Below are positions 27,345 to 35,201 of a stretch of DNA of 64,000 nucleotides, piece by piece. Source of the DNA: Pseudomonadota bacterium (GTDB lineage Bacteria > Desulfobacterota > Syntrophobacteria > Syntrophobacterales > Syntrophobacteraceae). The notes below the pieces were generated by a model. The model did no database searches. It had not been told where the DNA came from and worked only from the letters and a program-made list of their open reading frames with translations. Location: NCBI GenBank assembly GCA_023416335.1, contig JAEZHY010000003.1, positions 19,159 to 83,158 on the forward strand, written 5' to 3'. The stretch's first letter is position 1, and each line of letters starts with the position of its first letter. The translations under genes were made by a program, and so were the position numbers.

Positions 27345-28565
27345 ATGGATGCTACAAAAGCCGCAGGGCAGGCCATAAGCGCGGAACGCCATGACTATTA
27401 CCGAAGAGGTATCGAACTGGTCGAAAAATACCGCGGAAAGCTGGAGATAGTCAGCAAGATAGTCGTAAACGACCTGGAGGACCTGAGCGTCGCCTACACT
27501 CCCGGGGTGGCTGCCCCGACCCTCAAGGTCAAAGACGATCCCTTTCTGGCTTATAGCTACACCGTAAAAGGCAGCCTCGTTCCGGTGGTTACGGACGGCA
27601 CCGCGGTGTTGGGGCTCGGAAACACAGGACCCGAAGCGGCAATGGTCGTTATGGAAGGGAAGGCCATCCTGTTGAAGGCCTTTGGCGACATTGACGCCTT
27701 TCCGCTCTGCATGGCCACCTCAGACGTCGATGAAATAGTCAGGATTATCAAAGTCCTCGAACCTACCTTCGGCGGCATTTTTCTCGAAGACATATCGGCC
27801 CCGAGGTGCTTCGAGGTGGAAGAAAGGCTCAGGCGGGAACTGTCAATCCCGGTTTTCCACGACGACCAGCACGGAACGGCAATCGCCACGGCCGCCGCCC
27901 TGGTAAACGCGTTGAAGGTGGTCGGCAAGGAAATCGGAGAGGTAAAGATAGCGATCAACGGCGCCGGCGCTTCCGGTTACGAAACGGCCAGGCTCTTCGG
28001 TGCAATGGGCTTCAAAAACATGGTGGTCTGTGACACCAAAGGAGCTATTTACGAAGGGCGCACCGAAAACATGAATCCATACAAGGAGAGACTTGCGAAG
28101 GCCACAAACAGGCAAAAACTGAAGACCCTCAGGGAAGCGATGGTCGGCGCCGATGTTTTCATCGGCCTTTCCGGCCCGGGAGTGCTGAACGAAGAAGAGG
28201 GGATGATAAGGTCCATGGCGAAGGATCCTATCGTTTTTGCCATGTCGAATCCGGTTCCGGAAATCTTTCCGGACAAAGCCAGGGCCTGGGGTGCCAGGGT
28301 AGTGGGAACCGGGAGGTCCGATTTTCTGAACCAGGTAAATAACCTCCTTGCCTTTCCGGGTGTCATGAGAGGCGCGCTGGACGTGAGGGCCTCCAACATC
28401 AACGATGCCATGAAGATCGCGGCTGTCAATACGATAGCCGCATATGTTCCGGAAAGCGAACTGGATGCCGACCATGTCACTCCATGCGCGCTGGATAAAA
28501 AGCTGTCTGAAAAGGTGGCCATGGCAGTCGCACAGGCGGCAAGGGATAGCGGGTTGGCAAGATAG
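27345..28565 (+). CDS. NAD(P)-dependent malic enzyme
   Basis: A 406-residue short bacterial malic enzyme that decarboxylates malate to pyruvate. Motifs are SVAYTPGVAAP, VTDGTAVLGLGNTGPEA, the metal/substrate segment IFLEDISAPRCF, PVFHDDQHGTAIATAAAL, and the nucleotide fold INGAGASGYETARLFG. The ATG at 27345 has GAGGAA 8 nt upstream; a GTG at 27330 overlapping the dctM stop is the alternative. Its place as last gene of the TRAP operon suggests that the imported acid is malate or is converted to it. Confidence 0.92.
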   Translation: MDATKAAGQAISAERHDYYRRGIELVEKYRGKLEIVSKIVVNDLEDLSVAYTPGVAAPTLKVKDDPFLAYSYTVKGSLVPVVTDGTAVLGLGNTGPEAAMVVMEGKAILLKAFGDIDAFPLCMATSDVDEIVRIIKVLEPTFGGIFLEDISAPRCFEVEERLRRELSIPVFHDDQHGTAIATAAALVNALKVVGKEIGEVKIAINGAGASGYETARLFGAMGFKNMVVCDTKGAIYEGRTENMNPYKERLAKATNRQKLKTLREAMVGADVFIGLSGPGVLNEEEGMIRSMAKDPIVFAMSNPVPEIFPDKARAWGARVVGTGRSDFLNQVNNLLAFPGVMRGALDVRASNINDAMKIAAVNTIAAYVPESELDADHVTPCALDKKLSEKVAMAVAQAARDSGLAR

Positions 28566-28597
28566 TCTTGCGTTCGGGGCAAGCATCGCTTATCGAG

Positions 28598-28622
28598 GGC
28601 GGCCGGGTCCTTCCCGGCCGCC
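28598..28622. terminator. GC-rich hairpin between convergent operons
   Basis: GGCGGCCGGG (28598-28607) pairs perfectly with CCCGGCCGCC (28613-28622) across TCCTT. It lies between the convergent malic enzyme and HtrA genes and could end transcription from both sides, although no long T-run follows on either strand. Confidence 0.6.
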
Positions 28623-28637
28623 TTCGAAGCGGGTATC

Positions 28638-30083
28638 CTATCTGTTCATGGCCAGATATCTCTGTCCCTGACCGTTTTTCACGAGAAGGAGCAAGGAATC
28701 GCCGGCTTTGGCGACTTTATCCTTGAAGTCCTTCGCTGATTCCACTTTCTGCCGATTCACTTCCAGGATGATATCATTGTTTTGGATAGATGCACGCTGA
28801 GCGGGACTTCCGGGCTGCACGCCCATAACCAGTACACCACGTTCGTTTATCCCGAGTTGACGAGCGGTTTGATCGTCCAGGTCACGAACTGCGAGACCCC
28901 ATTTCCCCTGTGCCGGTCCGGATGCTTCGGCACGCGTGCTTTCGCCTGTATCAAGTTTGGCGATAGCGGCCGATACCTTTTTTTCGCTGCCGTCTCTTAT
29001 AATGGTGATGGGCACTTCACGGCCGACCGGCGCGGCGGCAACCATGGCAGGCAAAGTCTGAGCGTTTTGGACATGTTTGCCGTCGAAAGCCGTGATCACA
29101 TCACCGGTTTTTACCCCTGCCTTTTCGGCGGCCCCGCCTTCAACGACTCCCGCGACAAGTGCGCCCTCGGTTCCCTTAAGCCCCATTGCTTTCGACAGTT
29201 CGGGAGTGATGGACTGAATATTTACCCCCAGGTAGCCGCGAGTCACCTCGCCTTTTGACTCGAGTTGCGGAATAAGGGGTTTAGCTGTGTTTATCGGTAT
29301 CGCGAACCCCAGTCCCTGCCCGGAGGCCAGGATCGCCGTATTGATCCCTATTACCTCCCCTTTCATATTGAAGAGAGGGCCTCCCGAGTTACCCGGGTTA
29401 ATGGGTGCATCGGTCTGAATGAAATCGTCATAAGGACCGGCGCCGAGCACCCGTCCTTTTGCGCTGACAATCCCCGATGTGACCGTCGTGCCCAACCCGA
29501 AAGGATTTCCTACAGCCATGACCCAATCACCGACTTTCATCTGCTCCGAGTCGCCGATCGTCGCAAACGGCAGATTCTCGGCCGCATCGATCTTCACTAT
29601 TGCTAGGTCCGTCATGGGGTCCCGGCCGATTACCCGGGCCTGGTACTCAGTCTGGTTGTCGAATGTCACCTGCACTTCCTTCGCGCCCTCGACCACGTGG
29701 TTGTTGGTCAGGATGAAGCCGTCACCGGAGATTACCACGCCCGAGCCTTTCCCCCGGACTATCTGGTTGCCCGGAAGGTTCGGAGAATTGAAAAACTCGC
29801 CAAACGGCCCGGGAAGGTTGCCGCCGCCAAAGCCGGTTTTCTCATGCCTGCTTACCGTGATGTTCACGACAGAGGGGACAAGGTTTGCGGCTAAAGATGT
29901 AAAAGGACTCTCAGTGCCTTGCTGACCGCCGTTACTCACCGATTGAACTGCGCGGGCTTCGGCTTCGACCTGGGCGGTACCGTCGAAATGTGACGATATC
30001 AGAAATCCGCCCATGAAAAAGGAAAAGGCCGTGAATACAATCGCTGCAATTGCAAGTCGATTTTCTCCGCTTCTTTTGAGCAT
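28638..30083 (-). CDS. HtrA/DegP-family periplasmic serine protease
   Basis: A 481-residue protease with one N-terminal membrane anchor or uncleaved signal (about 9-31). The trypsin-like domain carries the triad His129 (LTNNHVVEGA), Asp159 (MTDLAIVKID) and Ser233 (NPGNSGGPLF). Two PDZ domains follow (about 283-370 and 395-475; GYLGVNIQSI and GVLVMGVQPGSPA). DegP-type proteases degrade or refold damaged envelope proteins. It lies 139 nt downstream of a two-component system reading the same way, so it may belong to that envelope or metal stress response. Confidence 0.93.
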   Translation of the reverse strand: MLKRSGENRLAIAAIVFTAFSFFMGGFLISSHFDGTAQVEAEARAVQSVSNGGQQGTESPFTSLAANLVPSVVNITVSRHEKTGFGGGNLPGPFGEFFNSPNLPGNQIVRGKGSGVVISGDGFILTNNHVVEGAKEVQVTFDNQTEYQARVIGRDPMTDLAIVKIDAAENLPFATIGDSEQMKVGDWVMAVGNPFGLGTTVTSGIVSAKGRVLGAGPYDDFIQTDAPINPGNSGGPLFNMKGEVIGINTAILASGQGLGFAIPINTAKPLIPQLESKGEVTRGYLGVNIQSITPELSKAMGLKGTEGALVAGVVEGGAAEKAGVKTGDVITAFDGKHVQNAQTLPAMVAAAPVGREVPITIIRDGSEKKVSAAIAKLDTGESTRAEASGPAQGKWGLAVRDLDDQTARQLGINERGVLVMGVQPGSPAQRASIQNNDIILEVNRQKVESAKDFKDKVAKAGDSLLLLVKNGQGQRYLAMNR

Positions 30084-30222
30084 TGCTCTGCCTCCTATTT
30101 GAAGTGTTCCGGTGTGTTTGCAGTTGGACAGAAGTTTAAGGAGGCAAAATTAAAGGAAGATTAAATTTGGATTAAAAGTTTCTAATGAAGAATTCCGTCT
30201 GTGATCCTAGGGATACGGAGGT

Positions 30223-31611
30223 TTACACACGCGGAATCAGTATGCTGAAGGTGGTTCCCCGGCCGGGGTTGCTTCTAACCTCGATCTTTCCATGATGGGC
30301 TGCGGCAATGGACCGGGCGATGGACAGCCCGAGGCCCGTCCCCTTGTCCGCGATGGAGCGTGCTTCGGATGTGCGATAAAACGGCTGAAAGATACGCTCA
30401 AGCTCTTCACCGGGAATTCCTATGCCGGTATCCGAGATCACAATTGAGGCCATTTCTCCGTCATTGCTCAATGAGACCGTAACGAGCCCCCCGGGCTGCG
30501 AATATTTGATTGCATTGTCCACGATATTGGAAATCATTCTCTGGATGCGTTCGCTGTCCCCCTGAATGCTGACATGCCCGGTCGATTCGAGACGGATTTG
30601 CACGCCGCGGGCATCAGCGAGCGGTTTCTCTTGCCGTTGAATTGTGGCCAGGACAAGCTCCAGATCGACCTCCCTGCGGTCCATTCGCAAAACACCGGCT
30701 TCGGCGCGGGCGAGATGCAGCATACCCTCTACCAGGCGGGCAATCCTGTCGACCTCCTCCAGTCCGCTTATTATCGCCGTCCGGTACTCCTCCGGTGTCC
30801 GCGCCGAGCGCAGGACTACCTCCAGTTCTCCCTTCAGAATTGTCAGTGGAGTTTGCAGCTCGTGGGAGACATCGGCGCTGAACTGGCGGACCTGCCGGAA
30901 GGAATCATCGAGCCGGGTGAGCATCTGATTCAGAGTTTTGGCCAGGTTGTCCAGTTCGTCCCCGATTCCTGTCTCATCCAGTCGCTTGTCCAGGTGTTCG
31001 GAGCTTATCCGTTGAGCGGCTTCCGTCATTTTGCCGACCGGTTTCAATGCCCGATGGGCAAGGGCCCACCCCCCGGCCCCCGCCAGGATCAAACCGAATG
31101 GAAGCAATCCCCCCATGATAAGAAGAAACCGGAACCGCGTTTCATAAAAGTTTTTCAGGGTCATTCCAACCTGGATAATATTGACCACGTGGTTTCTCTC
31201 AACCACAGGCATGTTCAGGACTCGAACCGGATATTCATCCAGTCCGTAAACCGTTTCATAGAAAGGACGGCTCCGGAGGACATTCTCCAGGGCTTCCCTG
31301 CTGAGTGGGAGGCGCCTGGATGATGACTGCTGCTCCTGACCTGCCGGGTCTCGCATCTGGAAATAGGGGTCCCACGGTGAAACCCCGAAAAAACGGCGAA
31401 AAAGCTCTTCGACCTCGGATTGGGGAAAGCTCCTGGATCTTCCGCGCGCCTGTTCCACAAGGGATTTTGCAACGCTGTCGAGTGCAGTATCGATTTGATG
31501 TGAGAGGCTGTAAGACAAAAGCGCATAGGCTGCTCCGCCCATAACGAGCAGCGTGATCGTCAGAAGGCAGATGTACCAGAATGTAAGCCGTGCCCGGACA
31601 GACCTGATCAA
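30223..31611 (-). CDS. CusS-like membrane sensor histidine kinase
   Basis: A 462-residue kinase with two membrane helices (about 9-31 and 163-186) flanking a periplasmic sensor region, then HAMP, the phosphorylation site FSADVSHELQTPLTILKGEL, and ATPase motifs NIVDNAIKYS, ISDTGIGI and GTGLGLSI. The size and H-box resemble heavy-metal sensor kinases of the CusS group. The start is TTG at 31611, overlapping the response-regulator stop (TTGA). The metal-sensing role is inferred; the RND metal pump is more than 20 kb away. Confidence 0.88.
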   Translation of the reverse strand: MIRSVRARLTFWYICLLTITLLVMGGAAYALLSYSLSHQIDTALDSVAKSLVEQARGRSRSFPQSEVEELFRRFFGVSPWDPYFQMRDPAGQEQQSSSRRLPLSREALENVLRSRPFYETVYGLDEYPVRVLNMPVVERNHVVNIIQVGMTLKNFYETRFRFLLIMGGLLPFGLILAGAGGWALAHRALKPVGKMTEAAQRISSEHLDKRLDETGIGDELDNLAKTLNQMLTRLDDSFRQVRQFSADVSHELQTPLTILKGELEVVLRSARTPEEYRTAIISGLEEVDRIARLVEGMLHLARAEAGVLRMDRREVDLELVLATIQRQEKPLADARGVQIRLESTGHVSIQGDSERIQRMISNIVDNAIKYSQPGGLVTVSLSNDGEMASIVISDTGIGIPGEELERIFQPFYRTSEARSIADKGTGLGLSIARSIAAAHHGKIEVRSNPGRGTTFSILIPRV

Positions 31612-32288
31612 GAATTAACCTCCTCTTTCAGGACGTAGCCGACCCCGCGAACCGTGTGGATGAGCTTCATGGAACCGTCCGTGTCGATCTTTCTGCGCAG
31701 GTAATTCACGAAGACATCGATGACATTGGTTTCCGAATCAAAGTCGTAGTCCCAAACGTGTTCGGCGATCTGTGTTCTCGTCAGTATGTGGCCCGGGTTG
31801 CGCATGAAATATTCGAGAAAAGCATACTCCCTCGCCGTCAGATCGATCTTCCGGCCGCCCCGAAAAGCGGTGCGCGATGCAACGTCGAGCGTGAGATCTG
31901 CAAACTGCAGCACCGACCGGTTTGCTCCGGTTTGCCTCCTGAGAAGGGCCCTTATCCTGGCAAGCAGTTCGTCAAACGCGAACGGCTTGGTCAGGTAATC
32001 GTCCGCGCCCGAGTCGAGCCCCAAGACCTTGTCTTCTATGTTAGCCCTTACAGTCAATAACAGAACCGGTACCTGCACCTTTGCTTTGCGTAACTCCTGA
32101 AGAACGCGCAGCCCATTCATCCCGGGAAGATTTATGTCGAGGACAACCAGGTCATGGACTCTGTCCATCGCCATCTGGAGGCCGTTCTTGCCGTCAAAAG
32201 CCAGGTCTACGGCATAGCCCTCTTCTTCCAAACCTTTCTTGATGAAACTGGAGACCTTTTTTTCATCTTCCACGACCAGCAGCCGCAT
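31608..32288 (-). CDS. OmpR-family response regulator
   Basis: A 226-residue regulator starting MRLLVVEDEKKVSSFIKKGL. The receiver phosphoacceptor Asp is in DLVVLDINLPGMNG, followed by the switch lysine in DYLTKPFAFDELLAR. The C-terminal winged helix is complete (LTAREYAFLEYFMRNPGHIL, VYVNYLRRKID-like NYLRRKIDTD, VRGVGYVL). The frame is open further upstream, but the extra 73 codons read through repeat DNA and carry no domain, so the ATG at 32288 is chosen. It is cotranscribed with the CusS-like kinase and probably HtrA. Confidence 0.92.
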   Translation of the reverse strand: MRLLVVEDEKKVSSFIKKGLEEEGYAVDLAFDGKNGLQMAMDRVHDLVVLDINLPGMNGLRVLQELRKAKVQVPVLLLTVRANIEDKVLGLDSGADDYLTKPFAFDELLARIRALLRRQTGANRSVLQFADLTLDVASRTAFRGGRKIDLTAREYAFLEYFMRNPGHILTRTQIAEHVWDYDFDSETNVIDVFVNYLRRKIDTDGSMKLIHTVRGVGYVLKEEVNS

Positions 32289-32415
32289 CAGTCTTCCCCC
32301 AAAAGAATGGACACGCTGGATTGCTCCAGCAGGATTAGAGAAACTTATAATAAGAATTTTCGAAAGGAAAAAGAATACTTTTAAGTGGGACCGGCCGGCT
32401 CTCCGCAGCCACACC

Positions 32416-32437
32416 GGCACGGTCGGGAAACCGTGCC
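32416..32437. repeat. Dispersed hairpin B
   Basis: GGCACGGT, five to six loop bases, then ACCGTGCC. The same hairpin is at 10604-10625 (inverted context) and 13259-13280, with flanking CACACC and TCAAC conserved between the latter and this copy. Confidence 0.7.
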
Positions 32438-32514
32438 TCAACTCAAAGGGGGGGAGGGAAGTGGGGTACTTATCTTTTGAAACGCCGGTATTGCGAGTGG
32501 GCGCCACCGGATTC

Positions 32515-32894
32515 TTGCTTTAAGGAGATACGCCGCTGGTTCCCAAGGTCCGGGAGCTGTTGCCCAAATGGAGATGAAGCTTCTTTAGCGGGCATTTTGC
32601 TACCAAGCCCCCCAACCCGTCATCCCGGCAGTGCTTCTGAGCCGGGAACCAGAGTTTTAAGGCCTTGAATTCACAATTAATCCGCCCCAAAGCCTGGATT
32701 CCGATGTGAACTTGCCCTGATCGAAGAGAAGGGTCGGAATGACGAGGCTGGGCTCCGCGAGCCATTCGGGGCTGCCGCGATGATTTGGGCACAGCCCCTC
32801 CGCCTTGGGAACCCCGCTCCGGCAGGCCGGATAGTATCCGGTACGTGCTGCGCCCCTCAGGGCAACTCGAGTGCAGGCTCTGCGCTTCGCACCC
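32515..32894 (+). repeat. Dispersed repeat A, copy interrupted by an insertion
   Basis: The left part (TTGCTTTAAGGAGATACGCC to CCCAAGG) and right part (CCGCCTTGGGAACCCCGC to CTGCGCTTCGCACCC) match the intact copy at 4306-4436, but 246 bp plus a 4-bp duplication separate them. The rest of the gap between the response regulator and CreA holds no gene I can support. Confidence 0.8.
32553..32798. mobile_element. 246-bp MITE-like element with inverted repeats and TCCG target duplication
   Basis: The left end is GGAGCTGTTGCCCAAAT and the right end, reverse-complemented, is GGGGCTGTGCCCAAAT. Both sides are flanked by TCCG (32549-32552 and 32799-32802), present once in the intact repeat copy at 4306. 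The element has no open frame for a transposase. Its interior carries GTCATCCCGGC and GGTCGGAATGACG, another widespread intergenic repeat type. A transposase supplied elsewhere would have moved it. Confidence 0.75.
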
Positions 32895-33129
32895 GGAAAC
32901 AATTGCGGCCATCCAACCTGATACGCACAGCCGTCAAATTTGTGCTATTTGTCCGCCGGTCTACCGCCGGAACGGAGTCATTGTAGCAACAGCATTGCAC
33001 CGGACCTCCCCGCAATCAGACTTCGATGTGCCGAAAAGCTTGCCACGTTCGGACCATGGATTATATACTGCGGCTCTGAATCGGAGTTTCCAAACCGGCA
33101 TGAATGTGCAGAAACCAGGAGGGGAGAGT

Positions 33130-33600
33130 ATGAGGAGCGCAACGACGCTCGCGCTGTTTTTTTGTTTAGTGGTTGCCGGGATCAAGCCGGCCTTGGCCGA
33201 TGACATCGGTTGCCTGGATACTACCTTCAAACTTCTGAGCCCCAACGATTCCGTATGCGTATCGGCTTTTGAGGACCCGAAAGTGCCCGGCGTGACCTGC
33301 CATATCAGCCAGGCCCGCAAAGGCGGTTGGGGCAGCGTCGTCGGTCTCGCGGAAGATCCCTCGCGTTTCTCGATTGCCTGCCGGCAGACCGGCCCCATTT
33401 CGCTGCCGGACAAACTTTCCGACCAGGAGAATGTCTTCAGCGAAAAAACCAGTGCATTCTTCAAGAAGACCAAAGTCATACGCATGTTCGACAAAAAGCA
33501 TAATACCCTGGTCTACGTGGCCGTCAGCAAGAAGGTGGTCGAAGGAAGTCCCGAGAATTCCATCTCCACCGTACCCATTATGCCCTGGGGCGGGAAGTAG
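33130..33600 (+). CDS. creA: CreA family periplasmic protein
   Basis: A 156-residue protein with a signal peptide (about 1-23, ending KPALA). The body matches CreA throughout: CLDTTFKLLSPNDSVCVSAF, DPKVPGVTCHIS, ARKGGWGSVVGLAEDPSRFS and NTLVYVAVSKKV. The role of CreA is poorly understood even in E. coli. GGAGGGGAG precedes the ATG. It stands alone between repeat DNA and a convergent regulator gene. Confidence 0.9.
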   Translation: MRSATTLALFFCLVVAGIKPALADDIGCLDTTFKLLSPNDSVCVSAFEDPKVPGVTCHISQARKGGWGSVVGLAEDPSRFSIACRQTGPISLPDKLSDQENVFSEKTSAFFKKTKVIRMFDKKHNTLVYVAVSKKVVEGSPENSISTVPIMPWGGK

Positions 33601-33774
33601 TTATTGCGGGCGACTGGAACAGAAAAGCCGGGAATCTGGCCGCCCTAAAACCCAAACCGGTCGATTTCGAGTTCATGCTGCCGGATGGGCAGGATCTGAA
33701 ATTCTCTTCAACACTGCCGGCGGAAAGGAAGCTAATCCAAAATACAGGTGTTGATTAAAGGGAATCTCATTTTC

Positions 33775-35196
33775 CTATTTGTCTTTACCCTTATAATCCG
33801 GTGCATTGAGTCTTTTGTTCAGCCCCGAGGGGGTGATTCCCAATATGCCTGAAGCCACACGTTGGTTGCCTCCTGTGCGCTGCATTGCTTCCTTTACCAA
33901 AGAGTTGATTGCTTCTTTTATCGTCGGCAGTTTTGGCAGGGACTCATAAATCCGATCGTTCACCTGATAAGGAGCGGCAAAAGAAGGGCTGTTCTCGATT
34001 ATATGGTCGCGGAACGATCTCATCGACATGACCCTGGAAACGTGTTTTCCGACGGCGTCGTACACCATCGCCCGCAGTTCGCGGACATTTCCCGGGAAAT
34101 AGTGGCCGGTTAATAATTGCTGAAGAGCAGGGGGGTATGTGGGCGCCGGTTTGCGAAATTCACGGGCGGCCTCTTCAATATAGTAGTCCAGAAGCAACGG
34201 GATATCTTCAGGACGATCCCTGAGAGCGGGGATATGGAGATGGTGGGTCCTGAGCCGATAGAAAAGATCCTGCCGGAGAGCCCCTCCTTCATTGAGTTGC
34301 CTCAGTTCCTTGTTCGTGGCCACGATTATTCTCGCTCTGACGGCATGTGCTTCGTCGGACCCCAACGGAAAATATTCGCGATCCTGAAGGACGCGGAGAA
34401 GCTTTATCTGCGAACTCTCTCCCAGGTCTCCGATCTCGTCCAGGAAAATGGTACCGTGCGCAGCTTTTTCGATAAGTCCTTTGCGGGTGTCAAGCGCCCC
34501 GGTGAAAGCCCCTCTTTTATGGCCGAACAAGGTGTCCGAAAAGACATGGTCGTCCACTCCCGCCACATTCACCGGCACAAACTCTCCAGGCCTTTTTCCG
34601 GCAAGATGAATCGCCCTCGCAAACAGTTCCTTGCCTACTCCCGTTTCGCCGGTAATGAGCACCGGCTCGTTTCCGGGAGCGATCGCCTCACAGTACTTGA
34701 ACAGGTTCAGCATTTTCCGGTTTTGAGTGATAATCGATTTGAAGGCTTGCGGCGATCCTAGACTATCCGTCAGAAGATGATGGACAAGCAGATCGTTTTT
34801 TCGCTTCAAGAGCCTGAAATCAAGGGCCCGCTTAAGGCTTGAGGCCAGTTGCTCGTTGTCAACAGGCTTGGTCAGGTAATCGAAGGCGCCTTTGCTCATG
34901 CATCGCACGGCAGTGCGTACATCGCCGATTCCGGTAACCATCAAGACGGGAATATCGGGGTATTTCAGTACGATTTCTTCCAGCAGACTCTCCCCCGATT
35001 TTTTCGGCATTACCAGGTCCAGGAGGATAATTTCTACGTCTTCCCGGGCCAGAATGTCCATGACTTCCATTTCATCCTGGCATTTGATCACATTTCGAAT
35101 GCCCAGGAACCGGAGGGCAATCGAAAAGCTTTCCAGTGCGTTTGCTTCGTCGTCAACAAGAAGGACCGGATGCTCCGGGTTTAAATCAAGCGCCAT
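33775..35196 (-). CDS. Sigma-54-dependent response regulator (NtrC/AtoC family)
   Basis: A 473-residue regulator with three domains: receiver (Asp in IILLDLVMPKKSG; switch Lys in DYLTKPVDNEQL), AAA+ with Walker A TGETGVGKE and GAFTGA (HKRGAFTGALD), and a C-terminal Fis-like helix-turn-helix (GGNQRVASGILGITPSGLNK). It begins 5 nt after the kinase stop, so the two form a pair. Candidate sigma-54 promoters precede both arylsulfotransferase-like genes next door, which are its most likely targets. Confidence 0.93.
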   Translation of the reverse strand: MALDLNPEHPVLLVDDEANALESFSIALRFLGIRNVIKCQDEMEVMDILAREDVEIILLDLVMPKKSGESLLEEIVLKYPDIPVLMVTGIGDVRTAVRCMSKGAFDYLTKPVDNEQLASSLKRALDFRLLKRKNDLLVHHLLTDSLGSPQAFKSIITQNRKMLNLFKYCEAIAPGNEPVLITGETGVGKELFARAIHLAGKRPGEFVPVNVAGVDDHVFSDTLFGHKRGAFTGALDTRKGLIEKAAHGTIFLDEIGDLGESSQIKLLRVLQDREYFPLGSDEAHAVRARIIVATNKELRQLNEGGALRQDLFYRLRTHHLHIPALRDRPEDIPLLLDYYIEEAAREFRKPAPTYPPALQQLLTGHYFPGNVRELRAMVYDAVGKHVSRVMSMRSFRDHIIENSPSFAAPYQVNDRIYESLPKLPTIKEAINSLVKEAMQRTGGNQRVASGILGITPSGLNKRLNAPDYKGKDK

Positions 35197-35201
35197 AAAA
35201 A

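Noticed and set aside
32289..32507. N-terminal extension of the OmpR-type regulator
   Set aside because: The extra 73 codons read across hairpin repeat B and add no domain; the receiver starts at 32288.
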